From: Nostoc sp. HK-01
GTDB lineage: Bacteria; Cyanobacteriota; Cyanobacteriia; Cyanobacteriales; Nostocaceae
Length of the DNA stretch: 64,000 nucleotides
Reading direction: 5' to 3'
Assembly: GCA_003990705.1 (NCBI GenBank)
Contig: AP018318.1
Span: forward strand, 5,195,001-5,259,000
Part shown: positions 18,823-27,497 of the stretch, in pieces
How the letters are laid out: each line of letters opens with the position of its first letter
How positions within the stretch are numbered: position 1 is the stretch's first letter
Notes under the pieces: generated by a model
Databases searched by the model: none
Told to the model about the DNA's origin: nothing
The model's input: only the letters and a program-made list of their open reading frames with translations
Position numbers and translations under genes: made by a program

Positions 18823-20760
18823 CTATTGACGATGAGGATAAACATGGCGCATTTCAAACCGACATTGTTCCCATAGCGGTAACAAAGCCTGTTTTGCTGC
18901 ATTTAATTGCCCTTGAGAATGATTTATTTTCCCATTATCAATTATCCAAATAAACACTCGCGTGATTAAATCTGCCTGGGAACTACTTTCGTATTGACAA
19001 TTATTTATTTTTGCTACTTGTGTATCTAAGCAATAGATAACATCGTTAAAATTCCAAATTTCTTCTTTGAATATATCTGCTGAGGGAAGTTTCCAAATGA
19101 TTTTTTCTAAATTCATTGTGATGTAATCTAAACCTGCGATCGCTGAATCAGTATTTCTCACTAAATCTGTGAATACTTGGTAATATTGTTTCAAGCTTGT
19201 AGCTGCAATATTTTCACTATATTTTTGTAGCCATACTTGTATATCTCGTAGATAAGGCAATAAATCTTTAATCTCATTCATCTCTTTAATTATTGTATGT
19301 TGACTTTGATAATTTAAGATATTTTTATCTAAGTCAAATTCTAATACTTGAAATTCCTGAGAATAATAATTAATTACTTTTGGAATAAATTTTTCTATCA
19401 ACCAAGTTTTGGTATATTTGGCTGTCCATGTTCCTCTTATACCAATATCCTCTTGCCACGAATTTAAGTTACTTCTTTCTAAGGTTGCTATGTGGATATC
19501 ATTAATTTCGTAGAAGATATCAACTTGATTATTAGAAAATGCAGAGTAAGAATTACTCAGGCGCGGCACAATAAAGGTATGATCACGAATTCCTCGACTG
19601 ATGCGAATAGAAATATTTCCCTGATCAAATAAATGCCATTCTGATTTTCCTTGGGCATAATTAAATTTTTTCATAAAATTGTGCATAATTTTCCATAGTT
19701 TGACATCTATAGAAAATAGGTGAAATCCTCTGACATCAGAGAATTCTACAAATTTAAAATCCCAAGTTTCTAAATTATCTTCAAATTCGATAATTCTCTT
19801 TTTATATTCTTGACAAATAGCATCTATACATAAGCATAAGTCTGCTGCTTCTAACTCAGATAAAATAACTGTTGTTTGTCCTAAAGATGCTTCAAATGTG
19901 TCTGCATCTATTTGTTTTAGAAACCGACGACAACCCCATTCAGGTTTAGTGTAAAGTCCTGTTATTAATTGTCCTAAAATTTGTGGGTGGGTTAGGCAAA
20001 TTTTTAAACGTCTTAAAATTATGCTACTAAATTGAATTACACAATCACCTTTGCCAAATGCTTGTGGTAAATTGCATTCAATTAAAACTTTGGGTTTGAC
20101 AACAATTAAGTGATGACCTGTTTTAAGTAAACAAGGCTCAAATTCAGACTTTTCTAGAATCTTGCCAAATTCCGTATGTCTGCTTAAATATTTTTCTATA
20201 TTACTAAATTCAGTATAACTAAAGTTTTTTAGTGTGGTTTTATTAGTTTTTCTAAGTGAATCAAAATTAAGCTGATAATAAATATTTTCAGCTACTTGCT
20301 TATTTCTCAATGTATCAATTATCGAATCAAAGATTAGTTCTTCTCGATGGTAAGGAAAACATTTAAATATTTTAAGACTGTAGCCATTAGTAATTAGCAA
20401 AATTAAAGGTCTTAGATAATTACTATAAAATTTAGCTTGATTAATTGCTTCCGAGAAAGATTGTGTATTTGGCGATAAATAAATAACAATTACTAATGAT
20501 GTGGATACATTTTGCTGAATAACATCATCAGTTGCAAAATAAATTTGAGCATTTTTAAGTTGCTTGGCTGGATTATCTAAATTATTTGTTAAAGCATACT
20601 TACTCTGCCGATAGGAATCTGGATAACCTAAATGCTGAAACATCGGCAAAATAAACTTTTTTTCTACATCTTCTACGGTTTGTAAAATCCGAATATCAAA
20701 AACTTGTATCCATTTAATAAATAATTGCAGCGAGTCAGGAATATACATTAGAGAATCCAC
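18823..20760 (-). CDS. Large protein with degenerate HsdR-N-like domain, function unknown
   Basis: 645 residues that I cannot assign. Residues about 30-135 resemble the N-terminal nuclease domain of type I restriction subunit R (VEKKFILPMFQHLGYP, then INQAKFYSNYL and LLITNGYSLKIF). The strand that should carry the catalytic E-x-K reads VIVIYLSPN (90-98), so the active site appears lost. The rest is rich in Ile, Lys, Asn and Tyr, with no helicase motifs or membrane segment. GTG 20760 gives this length; ATG 20748 would remove four residues. AT-rich compared with its neighbours, possibly acquired. No methylase or specificity gene is beside it. Confidence 0.7.
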   Translation of the reverse strand: MDSLMYIPDSLQLFIKWIQVFDIRILQTVEDVEKKFILPMFQHLGYPDSYRQSKYALTNNLDNPAKQLKNAQIYFATDDVIQQNVSTSLVIVIYLSPNTQSFSEAINQAKFYSNYLRPLILLITNGYSLKIFKCFPYHREELIFDSIIDTLRNKQVAENIYYQLNFDSLRKTNKTTLKNFSYTEFSNIEKYLSRHTEFGKILEKSEFEPCLLKTGHHLIVVKPKVLIECNLPQAFGKGDCVIQFSSIILRRLKICLTHPQILGQLITGLYTKPEWGCRRFLKQIDADTFEASLGQTTVILSELEAADLCLCIDAICQEYKKRIIEFEDNLETWDFKFVEFSDVRGFHLFSIDVKLWKIMHNFMKKFNYAQGKSEWHLFDQGNISIRISRGIRDHTFIVPRLSNSYSAFSNNQVDIFYEINDIHIATLERSNLNSWQEDIGIRGTWTAKYTKTWLIEKFIPKVINYYSQEFQVLEFDLDKNILNYQSQHTIIKEMNEIKDLLPYLRDIQVWLQKYSENIAATSLKQYYQVFTDLVRNTDSAIAGLDYITMNLEKIIWKLPSADIFKEEIWNFNDVIYCLDTQVAKINNCQYESSSQADLITRVFIWIIDNGKINHSQGQLNAAKQALLPLWEQCRFEMRHVYPHRQ

Positions 20761-21170
20761 TGCTTGTATAAATTTGCCTTTACGGGAATGGTTAATTAAC
20801 TGATGCGAGTTTGATGGATATCAAAACCCCTCTCCAAGCCTTTCCTTATGTAGGAGAGGTTCATCTAACTCAGGTTTAATTAGTAATTTATCAAGTCAGT
20901 TTTTATAAGATAGTAATTGCGAATACTCTGCCAGTTGCCACAGAGATTTCAAATTTTGACAAAAATATCTGATAAATTCTATGCGCCTTTATACAAAAAA
21001 AATCAGGTTATTGGCACTAAAGTCGGGTGGGAAATGATGGAAAGTTGCTAAAAACCTGAGTTTTACGTTGTAGACATTGCTTACCCTAAAGTTAATCAGG
21101 TTACAAAAAAAATTAGGGAACATCACTGCTCCCCTCTGCTTACTTGCTATATTTACGGGAAAAGTTAAAT
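20761..21170. other. Gene-free gap with a dispersed repeat
   Basis: 410 bp between purQ and the 645-residue gene (both minus strand). At about 20825-20861 lies an inverted CCCCTCTCC...GGAGAGG repeat of the family also seen near 25785, 26860 and 32690. The rest is AT-rich with no supported gene; it should carry the promoter of the upstream-facing gene. Confidence 0.5.
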
Positions 21171-21848
21171 CTACACTAAAGCAGCGACTTTCTCTAATAA
21201 CCCTTGAAATAGACTTAAGCCATCACTATTACCTAGCATGGCATCAGATGCTCTTTCTGGGTGTGGCATCATCCCCAAGACATTGCCTTGACGATTGCAA
21301 ATTCCCGCAATTTTGTTGAGTGAACCGTTGGGGTTTTCGCCTGCATAGCGAAACACTACCTGTCCATTGTCTTCTATTGCCGATAGAGTCGATTTATCAG
21401 CATAAAAGCGACCTTCTCCGTGGGCAATAGGTAAAGTAATTACTTCACCAGTGCTGTAAGTTTTTGTCCAAGGAGTATTTGCATTTTCTACTTTTAAGGG
21501 GACGCGATCGCAAATAAAATGCAAATCACGATTTCTGGTTAATGCCCCAGGTAAAAGTTTAGCTTCAGTTAATACCTGAAACCCGTTACAAATACCGAGA
21601 ACAAACTTACCCTTTTGTGCATGTTCAATCACTTGCTGCATTACAGGCGAGAACCGAGCGATCGCACCGCAGCGCAGATAATCACCATAACTAAAGCCGC
21701 CTGGGATGATAATTACATCCAAATCAGCAATATCAGTGTCTTGATGCCAAACCATGCGCGTTGGTTGACCTAACAAGTCTCTGGTGACATAAGCAACATC
21801 GCGATCGCAATTAGACCCTGGAAAAACAATAACGCCGAATTTTGTCAT
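21171..21848 (-). CDS. purQ: Phosphoribosylformylglycinamidine synthase, glutaminase subunit
   Basis: PurQ (225 residues) hydrolyses glutamine and hands ammonia to PurL in the fourth step of purine synthesis. It is a class I glutamine amidotransferase: the nucleophile cysteine is in GICNGFQVL, and the His-Glu pair in MMPHPERASD near the C-terminus. The start FGVIVFPGSNCDRD is canonical. purS lies 96 bp upstream on the same strand, as usual for the PurLQS complex; purL is not in the window. Confidence 0.98.
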   Translation of the reverse strand: MTKFGVIVFPGSNCDRDVAYVTRDLLGQPTRMVWHQDTDIADLDVIIIPGGFSYGDYLRCGAIARFSPVMQQVIEHAQKGKFVLGICNGFQVLTEAKLLPGALTRNRDLHFICDRVPLKVENANTPWTKTYSTGEVITLPIAHGEGRFYADKSTLSAIEDNGQVVFRYAGENPNGSLNKIAGICNRQGNVLGMMPHPERASDAMLGNSDGLSLFQGLLEKVAALV

Positions 21849-21861
21849 TTGTCATTTGGAT

Positions 21862-21945
21862 ATGAATAAGTAAAAAGTAAAAAGTAAAAAGGCAAAAGAC
21901 AAAAGATTGGGTTCTTTTTACTTTTACCTTTTACCTTTTAACTTT
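21862..21945. repeat. Heptamer-type spacer with self-complementary arms
   Basis: The purS-purQ spacer holds tandem AAAGTAA/AAAGTAAA-type units, followed by the complementary TTTTTACTTTTACC series, so the two halves can pair as a long A/T-rich hairpin. This is typical of short tandem repeats in Nostocales spacers. Confidence 0.6.
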
Positions 21946-22223
21946 TAAAACACTCCCGTCTGTGTTTCGACCTCAATTAAATCAAACCGATAGTTCTCAA
22001 TCACGGGATTTGCTAACATCTGGTCACAAATGTTGTTTAAATCTTGACGTGCTTTTGTCTCATCAGGGGAGATGATGGTGAATTCTATGTACTTCCCAAT
22101 CCGCACATGGTCAACAGTATCGTATCCCATTTGCTTGAGACCAGATTGTACAGCCACACCAGCAGGGTCTAGGACTGAAGGACGAAGCGTTACGAGAATT
22201 TTAGCTAGATACTTCCGTTGCAC
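21945..22223 (-). CDS. purS: Phosphoribosylformylglycinamidine synthase subunit PurS
   Basis: 92 residues. PurS bridges PurL and PurQ in the FGAM synthase complex. The family start (KYLAKILVTLRPSVLDPAG), VDHVRIGKYIEF and the terminal NPVIENYRF are clear. Translation begins at GTG 22223 with no strong ribosome-binding site. It lies upstream of purQ on the same strand and diverges from the Fur-family gene. Confidence 0.96.
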   Translation of the reverse strand: MQRKYLAKILVTLRPSVLDPAGVAVQSGLKQMGYDTVDHVRIGKYIEFTIISPDETKARQDLNNICDQMLANPVIENYRFDLIEVETQTGVF

Positions 22224-22369
22224 AGTTTTTTTGCTGAATGCTGCGATCGCTATACTATAACTTTCTGTTCCAACTGAGTGAAAATAAGATTGTGAAACAG
22301 TTAAAGTTAATTTAATTAGATAGCCAGTATAACAGCTTCCACTACAGTGGCGAATATCCCCAATTGCTT

Positions 22370-22756
22370 ATGAGAGCCATACGCACCCGCAGTCAAGAGC
22401 GGATTTTAAACCTACTAAAAAGCATGAAACAAGGCATTTCCGCCCAAGATATTTATATTGAATTGCGTAATCGCAATCAGAATATGGGTTTAGCCACTGT
22501 TTATCGCTCCTTGGAAGCTTTAAAACTTGAAGGTTTGGTGCAAGTGCGGACTTTAGCTAATGGTGAAGCCCTCTACAGCCTAGCGCAGCAAGACAAACAC
22601 CATTTAACTTGTCTACAATGTGGCACTTCCATACCTATTAATCAGTGTCCAGTTCATGATCTGGAAGACCAACTACAAACCAATCATAAATTTAAAATTT
22701 TCTACCACACTTTAGAGTTCTTTGGTTTGTGTGGTCAATGTCAGGTTAATGAATAG
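22370..22756 (+). CDS. zur: Fur-family transcriptional regulator, Zur/FurB-like
   Basis: 128 residues. N-terminal winged helix (ISAQDIYIELR, GLATVYRSLEAL recognition helix) and a C-terminal metal-binding dimer domain with two Cys pairs (CLQC and CGQC) that hold structural zinc, plus His residues (HHLTC, HTLEFFG). The sequence is close to what I recall of Anabaena FurB (Zur), the zinc-responsive repressor. Fur and PerR paralogues are the alternatives. ATG 22370 is chosen; the in-frame TTG 22364 would add two residues. It diverges from purS. Confidence 0.85.
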   Translation: MRAIRTRSQERILNLLKSMKQGISAQDIYIELRNRNQNMGLATVYRSLEALKLEGLVQVRTLANGEALYSLAQQDKHHLTCLQCGTSIPINQCPVHDLEDQLQTNHKFKIFYHTLEFFGLCGQCQVNE

Positions 22757-22838
22757 TCCAGAGTCAAAAGTCCATAGTCCATAGTTAAATCATTGACCTT
22801 TGACACTTGACCATTGACTATTGACCATTGACATCAGG
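22757..22838. repeat. Short tandem heptamer repeats running into a gene
   Basis: Tandem units of the TGACCAT/TGACTAT and GTCCATA types fill the gap between the Fur-family and SPFH genes (convergent). They continue into the last codons of the SPFH gene, where GTC AAT GGT CAA encodes its C-terminal VNGQ. Confidence 0.75.
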
Positions 22839-23816
22839 TACTTCCCTACCTAACCAAGATTTAGAATCTACTTGCGTATCAGAAACTATGGAGCGAATAC
22901 CCTCGAAGGCCGCCGGAATGGTGCGAGGGTCGATAAACATAACCTTGCTGCTATCGCTTTTACCGATAGTCGCGCCCATATCTAAATAACCTAAAGCAAA
23001 CAGAACTTCTAACGCTTTATTAGCATTGGGATTAGTGTTAATTTTTTGGGCGATAATTTCGGCTGATTCTGCAATGGCTTGGGCTTTGAGAACTTGCTGT
23101 TGGCGTTCGGCTTGGGCTTTAAGAACGATCGCTTTTTGTTCTGCTTCAGCGTTTAAAATTACGGATTTTTGCCGGGCTTCTGCATCTAAAATTTGGGCTT
23201 CCGCTTTACCTCTAGCACTATTAACTGCTGCTTCCCGTTCACCTTCAGAATTTAAAATTGCCGCCCGTCTGCGTCGTTCAGCGGACATTTGCATTTCCAT
23301 TGATTCTTGTACTGCTTTGGAAGGGATTAAATCTCGCAGTTCTACCCTTGTGACTTTCACGCCCCAAGGATCTGTGGCGATGTCTAAATCGCGTAACAAA
23401 AGCTCATTGATTTGCGTCCGGGCGGTAAAAGTTTCATCTAACTCCAGTTGTCCCATTTCTGAGCGAATTTGAGTTAGTACCAAATTTGTCATTGCCAACT
23501 GGAGATTTTCTACCTTATACCAGGCTTTTTCCATATCGACAATCCGCCAGTACACCACTGCATCTACTTCAATGCTCACGTTGTCGCGGGTGATACATTT
23601 TTGTGGAGGAATATCTAAAACTTTTTCGCGGATAGTTTGTTGGTAGACGACTTTATCTAAAAAAGGTAGAACAAAATTAAGTCCTGGTTCTAGTTTTTTG
23701 TTATAGCTACCTAATCTTTCTACCAAAGCTTCATTACCTTGATTAATAACTTTCACAGAACCTGCAACCGCAGAACCACCAAGGGCTAAAAAGACTAGTA
23801 AAAAAAACTGTTCCAC
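22818..23816 (-). CDS. SPFH/Band 7 membrane-scaffold protein (stomatin/QmcA-like)
   Basis: 332 residues: an N-terminal membrane anchor (about 4-20), then the Band 7/SPFH domain ([40 protein letters not shown]), then a long Ala/Glu/Gln-rich coiled coil (about 175-255) and a hydrophobic [10 protein letters not shown] end. These proteins form large membrane-bound rings and microdomains and often act with FtsH-type proteases. The adjacent upstream gene encodes an NfeD-like protein, the classic partner. The last residues VNGQ come from a tandem repeat, so the tail may be a recent extension. Confidence 0.93.
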   Translation of the reverse strand: MEQFFLLVFLALGGSAVAGSVKVINQGNEALVERLGSYNKKLEPGLNFVLPFLDKVVYQQTIREKVLDIPPQKCITRDNVSIEVDAVVYWRIVDMEKAWYKVENLQLAMTNLVLTQIRSEMGQLELDETFTARTQINELLLRDLDIATDPWGVKVTRVELRDLIPSKAVQESMEMQMSAERRRRAAILNSEGEREAAVNSARGKAEAQILDAEARQKSVILNAEAEQKAIVLKAQAERQQQVLKAQAIAESAEIIAQKINTNPNANKALEVLFALGYLDMGATIGKSDSSKVMFIDPRTIPAAFEGIRSIVSDTQVDSKSWLGREVPDVNGQ

Positions 23817-23873
23817 TGTAAATCTCCTGGTTATTAAATATTTTCAAATCTCAACTTTTATACTTCACACTTC

Positions 23874-24305
23874 CTAAGAATGTAATAAATTTTCTGGCAT
23901 AACAATTAATGTCGTGCCTTCTCTTCTGACTACATAAACTCTTTGATGGGGAGCAACATCGAGTTTGTCATCATCGCATCTAGCACGCCAAGAATTGCCT
24001 TCATATAGCACTCGCCCCGTTTTACCAGCAGGGATTTCTGTTAATGTTTCAGCTATAATTGCATCTTGAATTTTTGACTTGCGTCGTCGCGGTTGCAAAA
24101 ATCGCCGGGATAGTAACACCAACATTGTCGAAAGCAATAGCCAAATTGCTACTTGCAGCCATAAACTCAAACCCAGTTGAGACAGTAGCGCCACTACAAA
24201 GGCGCTAATTCCCATCATGAAGGCGACAAAAGCCGACGGTAAAAACAGTTCCGATAAACACAAAACCGATCCAGCTAGGAGCCAAATTAAAGTAAAACTT
24301 GGCAT
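23874..24305 (-). CDS. NfeD-like membrane protein
   Basis: 143 residues: about three transmembrane helices in the first half (TLIWLLAGSVLCLSELFL; SAFVAFMMGISAFVVALL; LWLQVAIWLLLSTMLVLL), a basic linker RRFLQPRRRKSK, and a C-terminal OB-fold (GKTGRVLYEGNSWRARCD, VYVVRREGTTLIVMP). This is the short NfeD form. It lies 57 bp upstream of the SPFH gene on the same strand; the two families are routinely paired and are thought to work together in membrane quality control. Confidence 0.93.
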   Translation of the reverse strand: MPSFTLIWLLAGSVLCLSELFLPSAFVAFMMGISAFVVALLSQLGLSLWLQVAIWLLLSTMLVLLSRRFLQPRRRKSKIQDAIIAETLTEIPAGKTGRVLYEGNSWRARCDDDKLDVAPHQRVYVVRREGTTLIVMPENLLHS

Positions 24306-24854
24306 AGAGCCATCCTAGACACTACATTTACGAAAAGGATTTCTGAGATTAGATTCACTGATAAATAGATGTTTTACACAAAGCCAACCTTGATCTTTTA
24401 AAAATTAATTTTGATTAATTTCATTGACAAGATGTAGCCAGATGTACACGAAACCAGTCTATTCTAGCCAACAAGTCTTTGACACCTGAATGTAATCGAA
24501 ATTCACGAGTGAATTTTTTGGGAAATGTTTATAGCAGGGGACAGGTGACAGAGTGAAAAGTCTTTGATTGTCTAAGAGGTTGTTTTAAAAGTAGTTATCT
24601 GTGATTATAAGTACTTATTGATCCCCCCTAACCCCCCTTAAAAAAGGGGGGAATTGAATTAAAGTCCACGCCACTTGCTTCTCCTCATCGGAGACGCTAC
24701 GCGAACAAGTCGGCAAAGCCGCCCAACGCAGTGGCTCCCCTTTTTAAGGGGGATTTAGGGGGATCTAAAATGTTTTGCTACCAATGAGATGACTTTCCAA
24801 ATATCCTTGAAGAGCGATCGCTTCCCTTTCTGGTATTTATACTTATACTTAGTC
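24306..24854. other. Gene-free gap carrying an inverted-repeat element
   Basis: 549 bp between nfeD-like and the next minus-strand gene. The middle holds the 146-bp mobile-looking element described separately (24620-24765). A HIP1 site lies near 24813. Outside these I see no supported gene or RNA; the NfeD-side 300 bp should contain the promoter of the NfeD/SPFH operon. Confidence 0.5.
24620..24765. mobile_element. MITE-like element, copy 1 (with internal module)
   Basis: The 146-bp element begins GATCCCCCCTAACCCCCC and ends as the near-complement (GGATTTAGGGGGATC), with TTAAAAA and TTTTTAA just inside, giving terminal inverted repeats of about 25 bp. Between them is a module starting CCACGCCACTTGC and ending CAACGCAGTGGCTCCCC. 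There is no ORF. Two relatives in the window (25920-26038, 27728-27806) share the ends. A target-site duplication is not clear. Confidence 0.75.
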
Positions 24855-25736
24855 TTAAGGTGCAATGATTTTAGAAACTTCTGGAGCGAGAATCAGCAAA
24901 TGTCCTGGATCACCTTCTTGAATAGCGATTACTGCTGGACGGTTATTCGGTGGGGCATTTGGTAGTAGTGTGGAGAACAAATAAATCCAACCGCCACGTT
25001 CTAGAAGTAAGCGCCAAACTCTCGGCTGTTGGGGATTACTGACATCAGTATCTTCTTTACCGCGGAGGTCTTCAAATAAACCTCTATCGCCAATTATTTT
25101 GTAGCCTTTTAACAGTGGATCAGTAAACTCATCTTCAAGTTTACGTCCCGCGACAAATTTTTCTCCTGGGGTAATAAACGCAATTACAGGTAAGGTGGAA
25201 TTTTGCCCCGCATCTCGCCTTGCATCAGCAATGCCTTGCCACTGGGCTAACCAAAATATGACAATTAAAACCCAAGATACAATCACAATTTCATTGACAA
25301 GCGATCGCAAAAAATCTACTAACCGCAACTGTTGAGAACTGTAGTTAACCAGAGAATTGAGAAATCTAGCTGTGATTGACCGCCGATGTTGAGTTGCGCG
25401 GATAATACGATGTGATAAATCGTGAAAGCAGTTAACTATAAATTCGCTAGTGATTCTAATTAACCATAGAGTCAGGTTAATAGCGATCGCCGCCAATAAA
25501 AAAGCGATCGCTGTTCTGCATATTGTCCAACCATCCCCAAGAAATATTTGTATGGGAACTATAAGAAACGACTGTGCAGGTAAATCTAGGTTAGAAATTT
25601 CTAGTTGGAAAAAAGAAAAATATGCCCAACGGTAAATCCAACCTGCAAAGAAAAGAGCCGCACCTAGTAAACCAATTACACTAGTAAATTTGCCTAAAAT
25701 ATTTGGATCTGCGGTCGGATTGGGGTTGGAAGTCAC
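24855..25736 (-). CDS. Multi-pass membrane protein of unknown function
   Basis: About 293 residues. Four hydrophobic stretches are visible: near the N-terminus (SVIGLLGAALFFAGWIY), LIVPIQIFLG, TAIAFLLAAIAINLTLWLI and IVIVSWVLIVIFWLAQW, followed by a soluble C-terminal part (about residues 180-293) with DRGLFEDLRG, WRLLLERGGWIYLF and a terminal APEVSKIIAP. I do not recognise the family. GTG 25736 is chosen because GGAG stands 7 nt upstream; a TTG at 25760 would add eight residues. It is flanked on both sides by inverted-repeat elements. Confidence 0.75.
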   Translation of the reverse strand: MTSNPNPTADPNILGKFTSVIGLLGAALFFAGWIYRWAYFSFFQLEISNLDLPAQSFLIVPIQIFLGDGWTICRTAIAFLLAAIAINLTLWLIRITSEFIVNCFHDLSHRIIRATQHRRSITARFLNSLVNYSSQQLRLVDFLRSLVNEIVIVSWVLIVIFWLAQWQGIADARRDAGQNSTLPVIAFITPGEKFVAGRKLEDEFTDPLLKGYKIIGDRGLFEDLRGKEDTDVSNPQQPRVWRLLLERGGWIYLFSTLLPNAPPNNRPAVIAIQEGDPGHLLILAPEVSKIIAP

Positions 25737-25874
25737 AAAAGCACTCCAAAGAATTACCAAAAATTAATTTGAGTTGAATGAACCTCTCCCCAACCCCTCT
25801 CCGAAGCGGAAAGGGGCAGAAATATTACTTGTTTTCACCGAAAAAATAGAGTTTTAAAGCCTCTCTCCCTTTGG

Positions 25875-26063
25875 GCTACGGTGTACACACAAGTCTTATA
25901 AAGTGCTTAACAGTGTTTTGATCCCCCCTAACCCCCCTTAAAAAGGGGGGAATTTCTTCAAGTCCCCCTTTTTAAGGGGAGCCACTGCGTTGCGGGGGTT
26001 CCCCCCGTTGTAGCAAGTGGCGTGGATTTAGGGGGATCAGATGATTTGTGTATATACCGTAGC
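25875..26063. repeat. Outer inverted repeat enclosing element copy 2
   Basis: GCTACGGTGTACACACAAGTC (25875-25895, 21 nt) and the complement of 26043-26063 agree at 18 of 21 positions; all three differences are transitions. The arms face each other across a 147-bp interior that contains the GATC-ended element, so the whole 189 bp can fold as one nested cruciform. Confidence 0.65.
25920..26038. mobile_element. MITE-like element, copy 2 (internal module inverted)
   Basis: 119 bp with the same GATCCCCCCTAACCCCCC and TTTAGGGGGATC ends as copy 1. The internal module is present in the opposite orientation relative to the ends: it reads GGGGAGCCACTGCGTTG ... TAGCAAGTGGCGTGG, the complement of copy 1's module. 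The centre contains the small palindrome CGGGGG-TT-CCCCCCG. It is non-coding. Confidence 0.75.
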
Positions 26064-26241
26064 TCCCTTTGGGGGAGAGGTTTGGAGAGAGTTTTCAATA
26101 TAAGTCGTTTATTGCGTTAAAAAACTAAAACCATCATAATTTCTTAAATCAATCAATTTATTTTCCGTTATTTTACGGAAATTTGCTAAATAGTAAGGAA
26201 GTTAAATAAAAAATTAATACATAAGAAACAGTGTAAAGACT

Positions 26242-26832
26242 ATGGCAGCTTTTCTGAAAGTAATGTTTGCAGGAGTTTTGATGACAGGAGGAGTGCTGGC
26301 AGCAAACACCATATCTGCAATTGCCAAAGAAGTCAAGACGGGAAATTTATTAATAGCACAAACACCAGCAAAATCACAGGTTATAGCATTGCCCATCGCT
26401 TTACCAGATTCAGCAGATATTTCTTTAAAAGATGGAGAATCCGTGAGTGGTAGGGTAATTAAAGTAGATCCTCAAGGACAAACATTAACAATTCAGCGTA
26501 GTAGCAAAACTCGCTCTATTCCTCTAAATAAAATTGACAAAGTACTGTTCAAAAATGCCGCTGCTTATGTAACTCGCGTTTATCCAAGAATGCGCGGTGA
26601 ACGCAAACGCCCTATAGGTAAACCAATAACTTGGAATGGTGTACCTCTAAATACTTTTACAATTAAAAATCCAGTTAAAGGTGAAGCAGAAGTTACGTTG
26701 GCTCCCCCTGTTGTTTCCCGCGCGGGGTTGTTAGGTATTCAATCAGTAGCTAAAGATCGGCAATATGTAGTAGATCAAATCCAGTTTAATCCGCAGAAAA
26801 GAACAATGACTATTCAGGCAACACCTTATTAA
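26242..26832 (+). CDS. Exported protein of unknown function
   Basis: 196 residues with an N-terminal hydrophobic segment (FLKVMFAGVLMTGGVLAAN) that looks like a signal peptide. The middle reads LKDGESVSGRVIKVDPQGQTLTIQRSSKTRSIPL, a beta-rich module of alternating polar and hydrophobic residues, followed by a basic patch (RMRGERKRPIGKP) and further beta strands. I do not recognise a family beyond conserved cyanobacterial exported proteins. It probably acts in the periplasm or thylakoid lumen. No operon partner is seen: the next gene is on the other strand. Confidence 0.75.
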   Translation: MAAFLKVMFAGVLMTGGVLAANTISAIAKEVKTGNLLIAQTPAKSQVIALPIALPDSADISLKDGESVSGRVIKVDPQGQTLTIQRSSKTRSIPLNKIDKVLFKNAAAYVTRVYPRMRGERKRPIGKPITWNGVPLNTFTIKNPVKGEAEVTLAPPVVSRAGLLGIQSVAKDRQYVVDQIQFNPQKRTMTIQATPY

Positions 26833-26849
26833 CGTGAGTTTGACGGATG

Positions 26850-26977
26850 TCAAAAACCCCTCTCCAAACCTCTCGCCCACGGTGAGAGAGGCTTTGAAAC
26901 CTTGAATTTTTTGTTCAAAATTAGGGGGATTTAAGCCCCTCTCCGTGTCGGAGAGGGGTTGGGGAGAGGTTCATCAA
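26850..26977. repeat. Paired CCCCTCTCC / GGAGAGGGG repeats
   Basis: The gap between two convergent genes is filled by AACCCCTCTCCAAACCTCTC ... GTGAGAGAGGC and GCCCCTCTCCGTGTCGGAGAGGGG. The latter is a 10-bp-plus hairpin that can serve as a bidirectional terminator. It belongs to the same dispersed family as 20825, 25785 and 32690. Confidence 0.65.
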
Positions 26978-26990
26978 ACTTACGTTAGAT

Positions 26991-27353
26991 TTAGGTAGTA
27001 CTTAAAGCCATACCTTGACGCATTGCACGCTTGCGATCGCTTTTTCGAGTTCCTCCAGCCATTTGATACTCGTGGCTATTGTTGCCAAACTTATAAGCAA
27101 TTCCACGCAAAATATTTTCCGAATAATCTGCTAAATGTTCCTCATTTTCCACAATCTGGGTTAATAAAACATCAATACTAGAAAGAGTAGTATTATACGA
27201 TTCCAGTAATTGTCTCATCTTTTCTATTTTTTCAGTATAATCTGTGACTGTTAATCCTTCCCCTACATCCAGAGTTGAACTGATAGATTTAATGCTGGCT
27301 AGACGCATTTCGGCTTTTTCGAGAATACGTGAAGTGCGCTTTCTTCTTGACAT
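26991..27353 (-). CDS. Small helical protein of unknown function
   Basis: 120 residues, very basic at both ends (MSRRKRTSR, RKSDRKRAMR) with a central helical, coiled-coil-like region (EKIEKMRQLLESYNTTLSSIDVLLTQIVENEEHLADYSENILRGI). No signal or membrane segment. The coding character is convincing (charge pattern, normal codon use), but I do not recognise the family. The divergent gap upstream of it carries the 21-bp palindrome array. Confidence 0.7.
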   Translation of the reverse strand: MSRRKRTSRILEKAEMRLASIKSISSTLDVGEGLTVTDYTEKIEKMRQLLESYNTTLSSIDVLLTQIVENEEHLADYSENILRGIAYKFGNNSHEYQMAGGTRKSDRKRAMRQGMALSTT

Positions 27354-27497
27354 AATTAATACTCATTTTTTGAGTTAACCTTTACTCTATAGTGAACAAT
27401 TGTATAAAAAGTTGCCATACGTAAAATCATTGATTTTTGTTAAATAATCAATGTTAAAGCGGAAACTACTACAGACTGAGGGAAACACGGAAATGTA

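Larger units (their letters stand above)
25761..26241. other. Repeat-filled gap
   Basis: 481 bp between divergent genes. It contains a CCCCTCTCC-type repeat (about 25785-25818), an imperfect outer inverted repeat (25875-25895 with 26043-26063) and, nested inside it, a 119-bp inverted-repeat element (25920-26038). The last 150 bp before the plus-strand gene are AT-rich and probably carry its promoter. No gene is supported. Confidence 0.6.

Noticed and set aside
21077-21319. 80-codon plus-strand frame
   Set aside because: It overlaps the purQ 3' end in antisense and has no recognisable motif.
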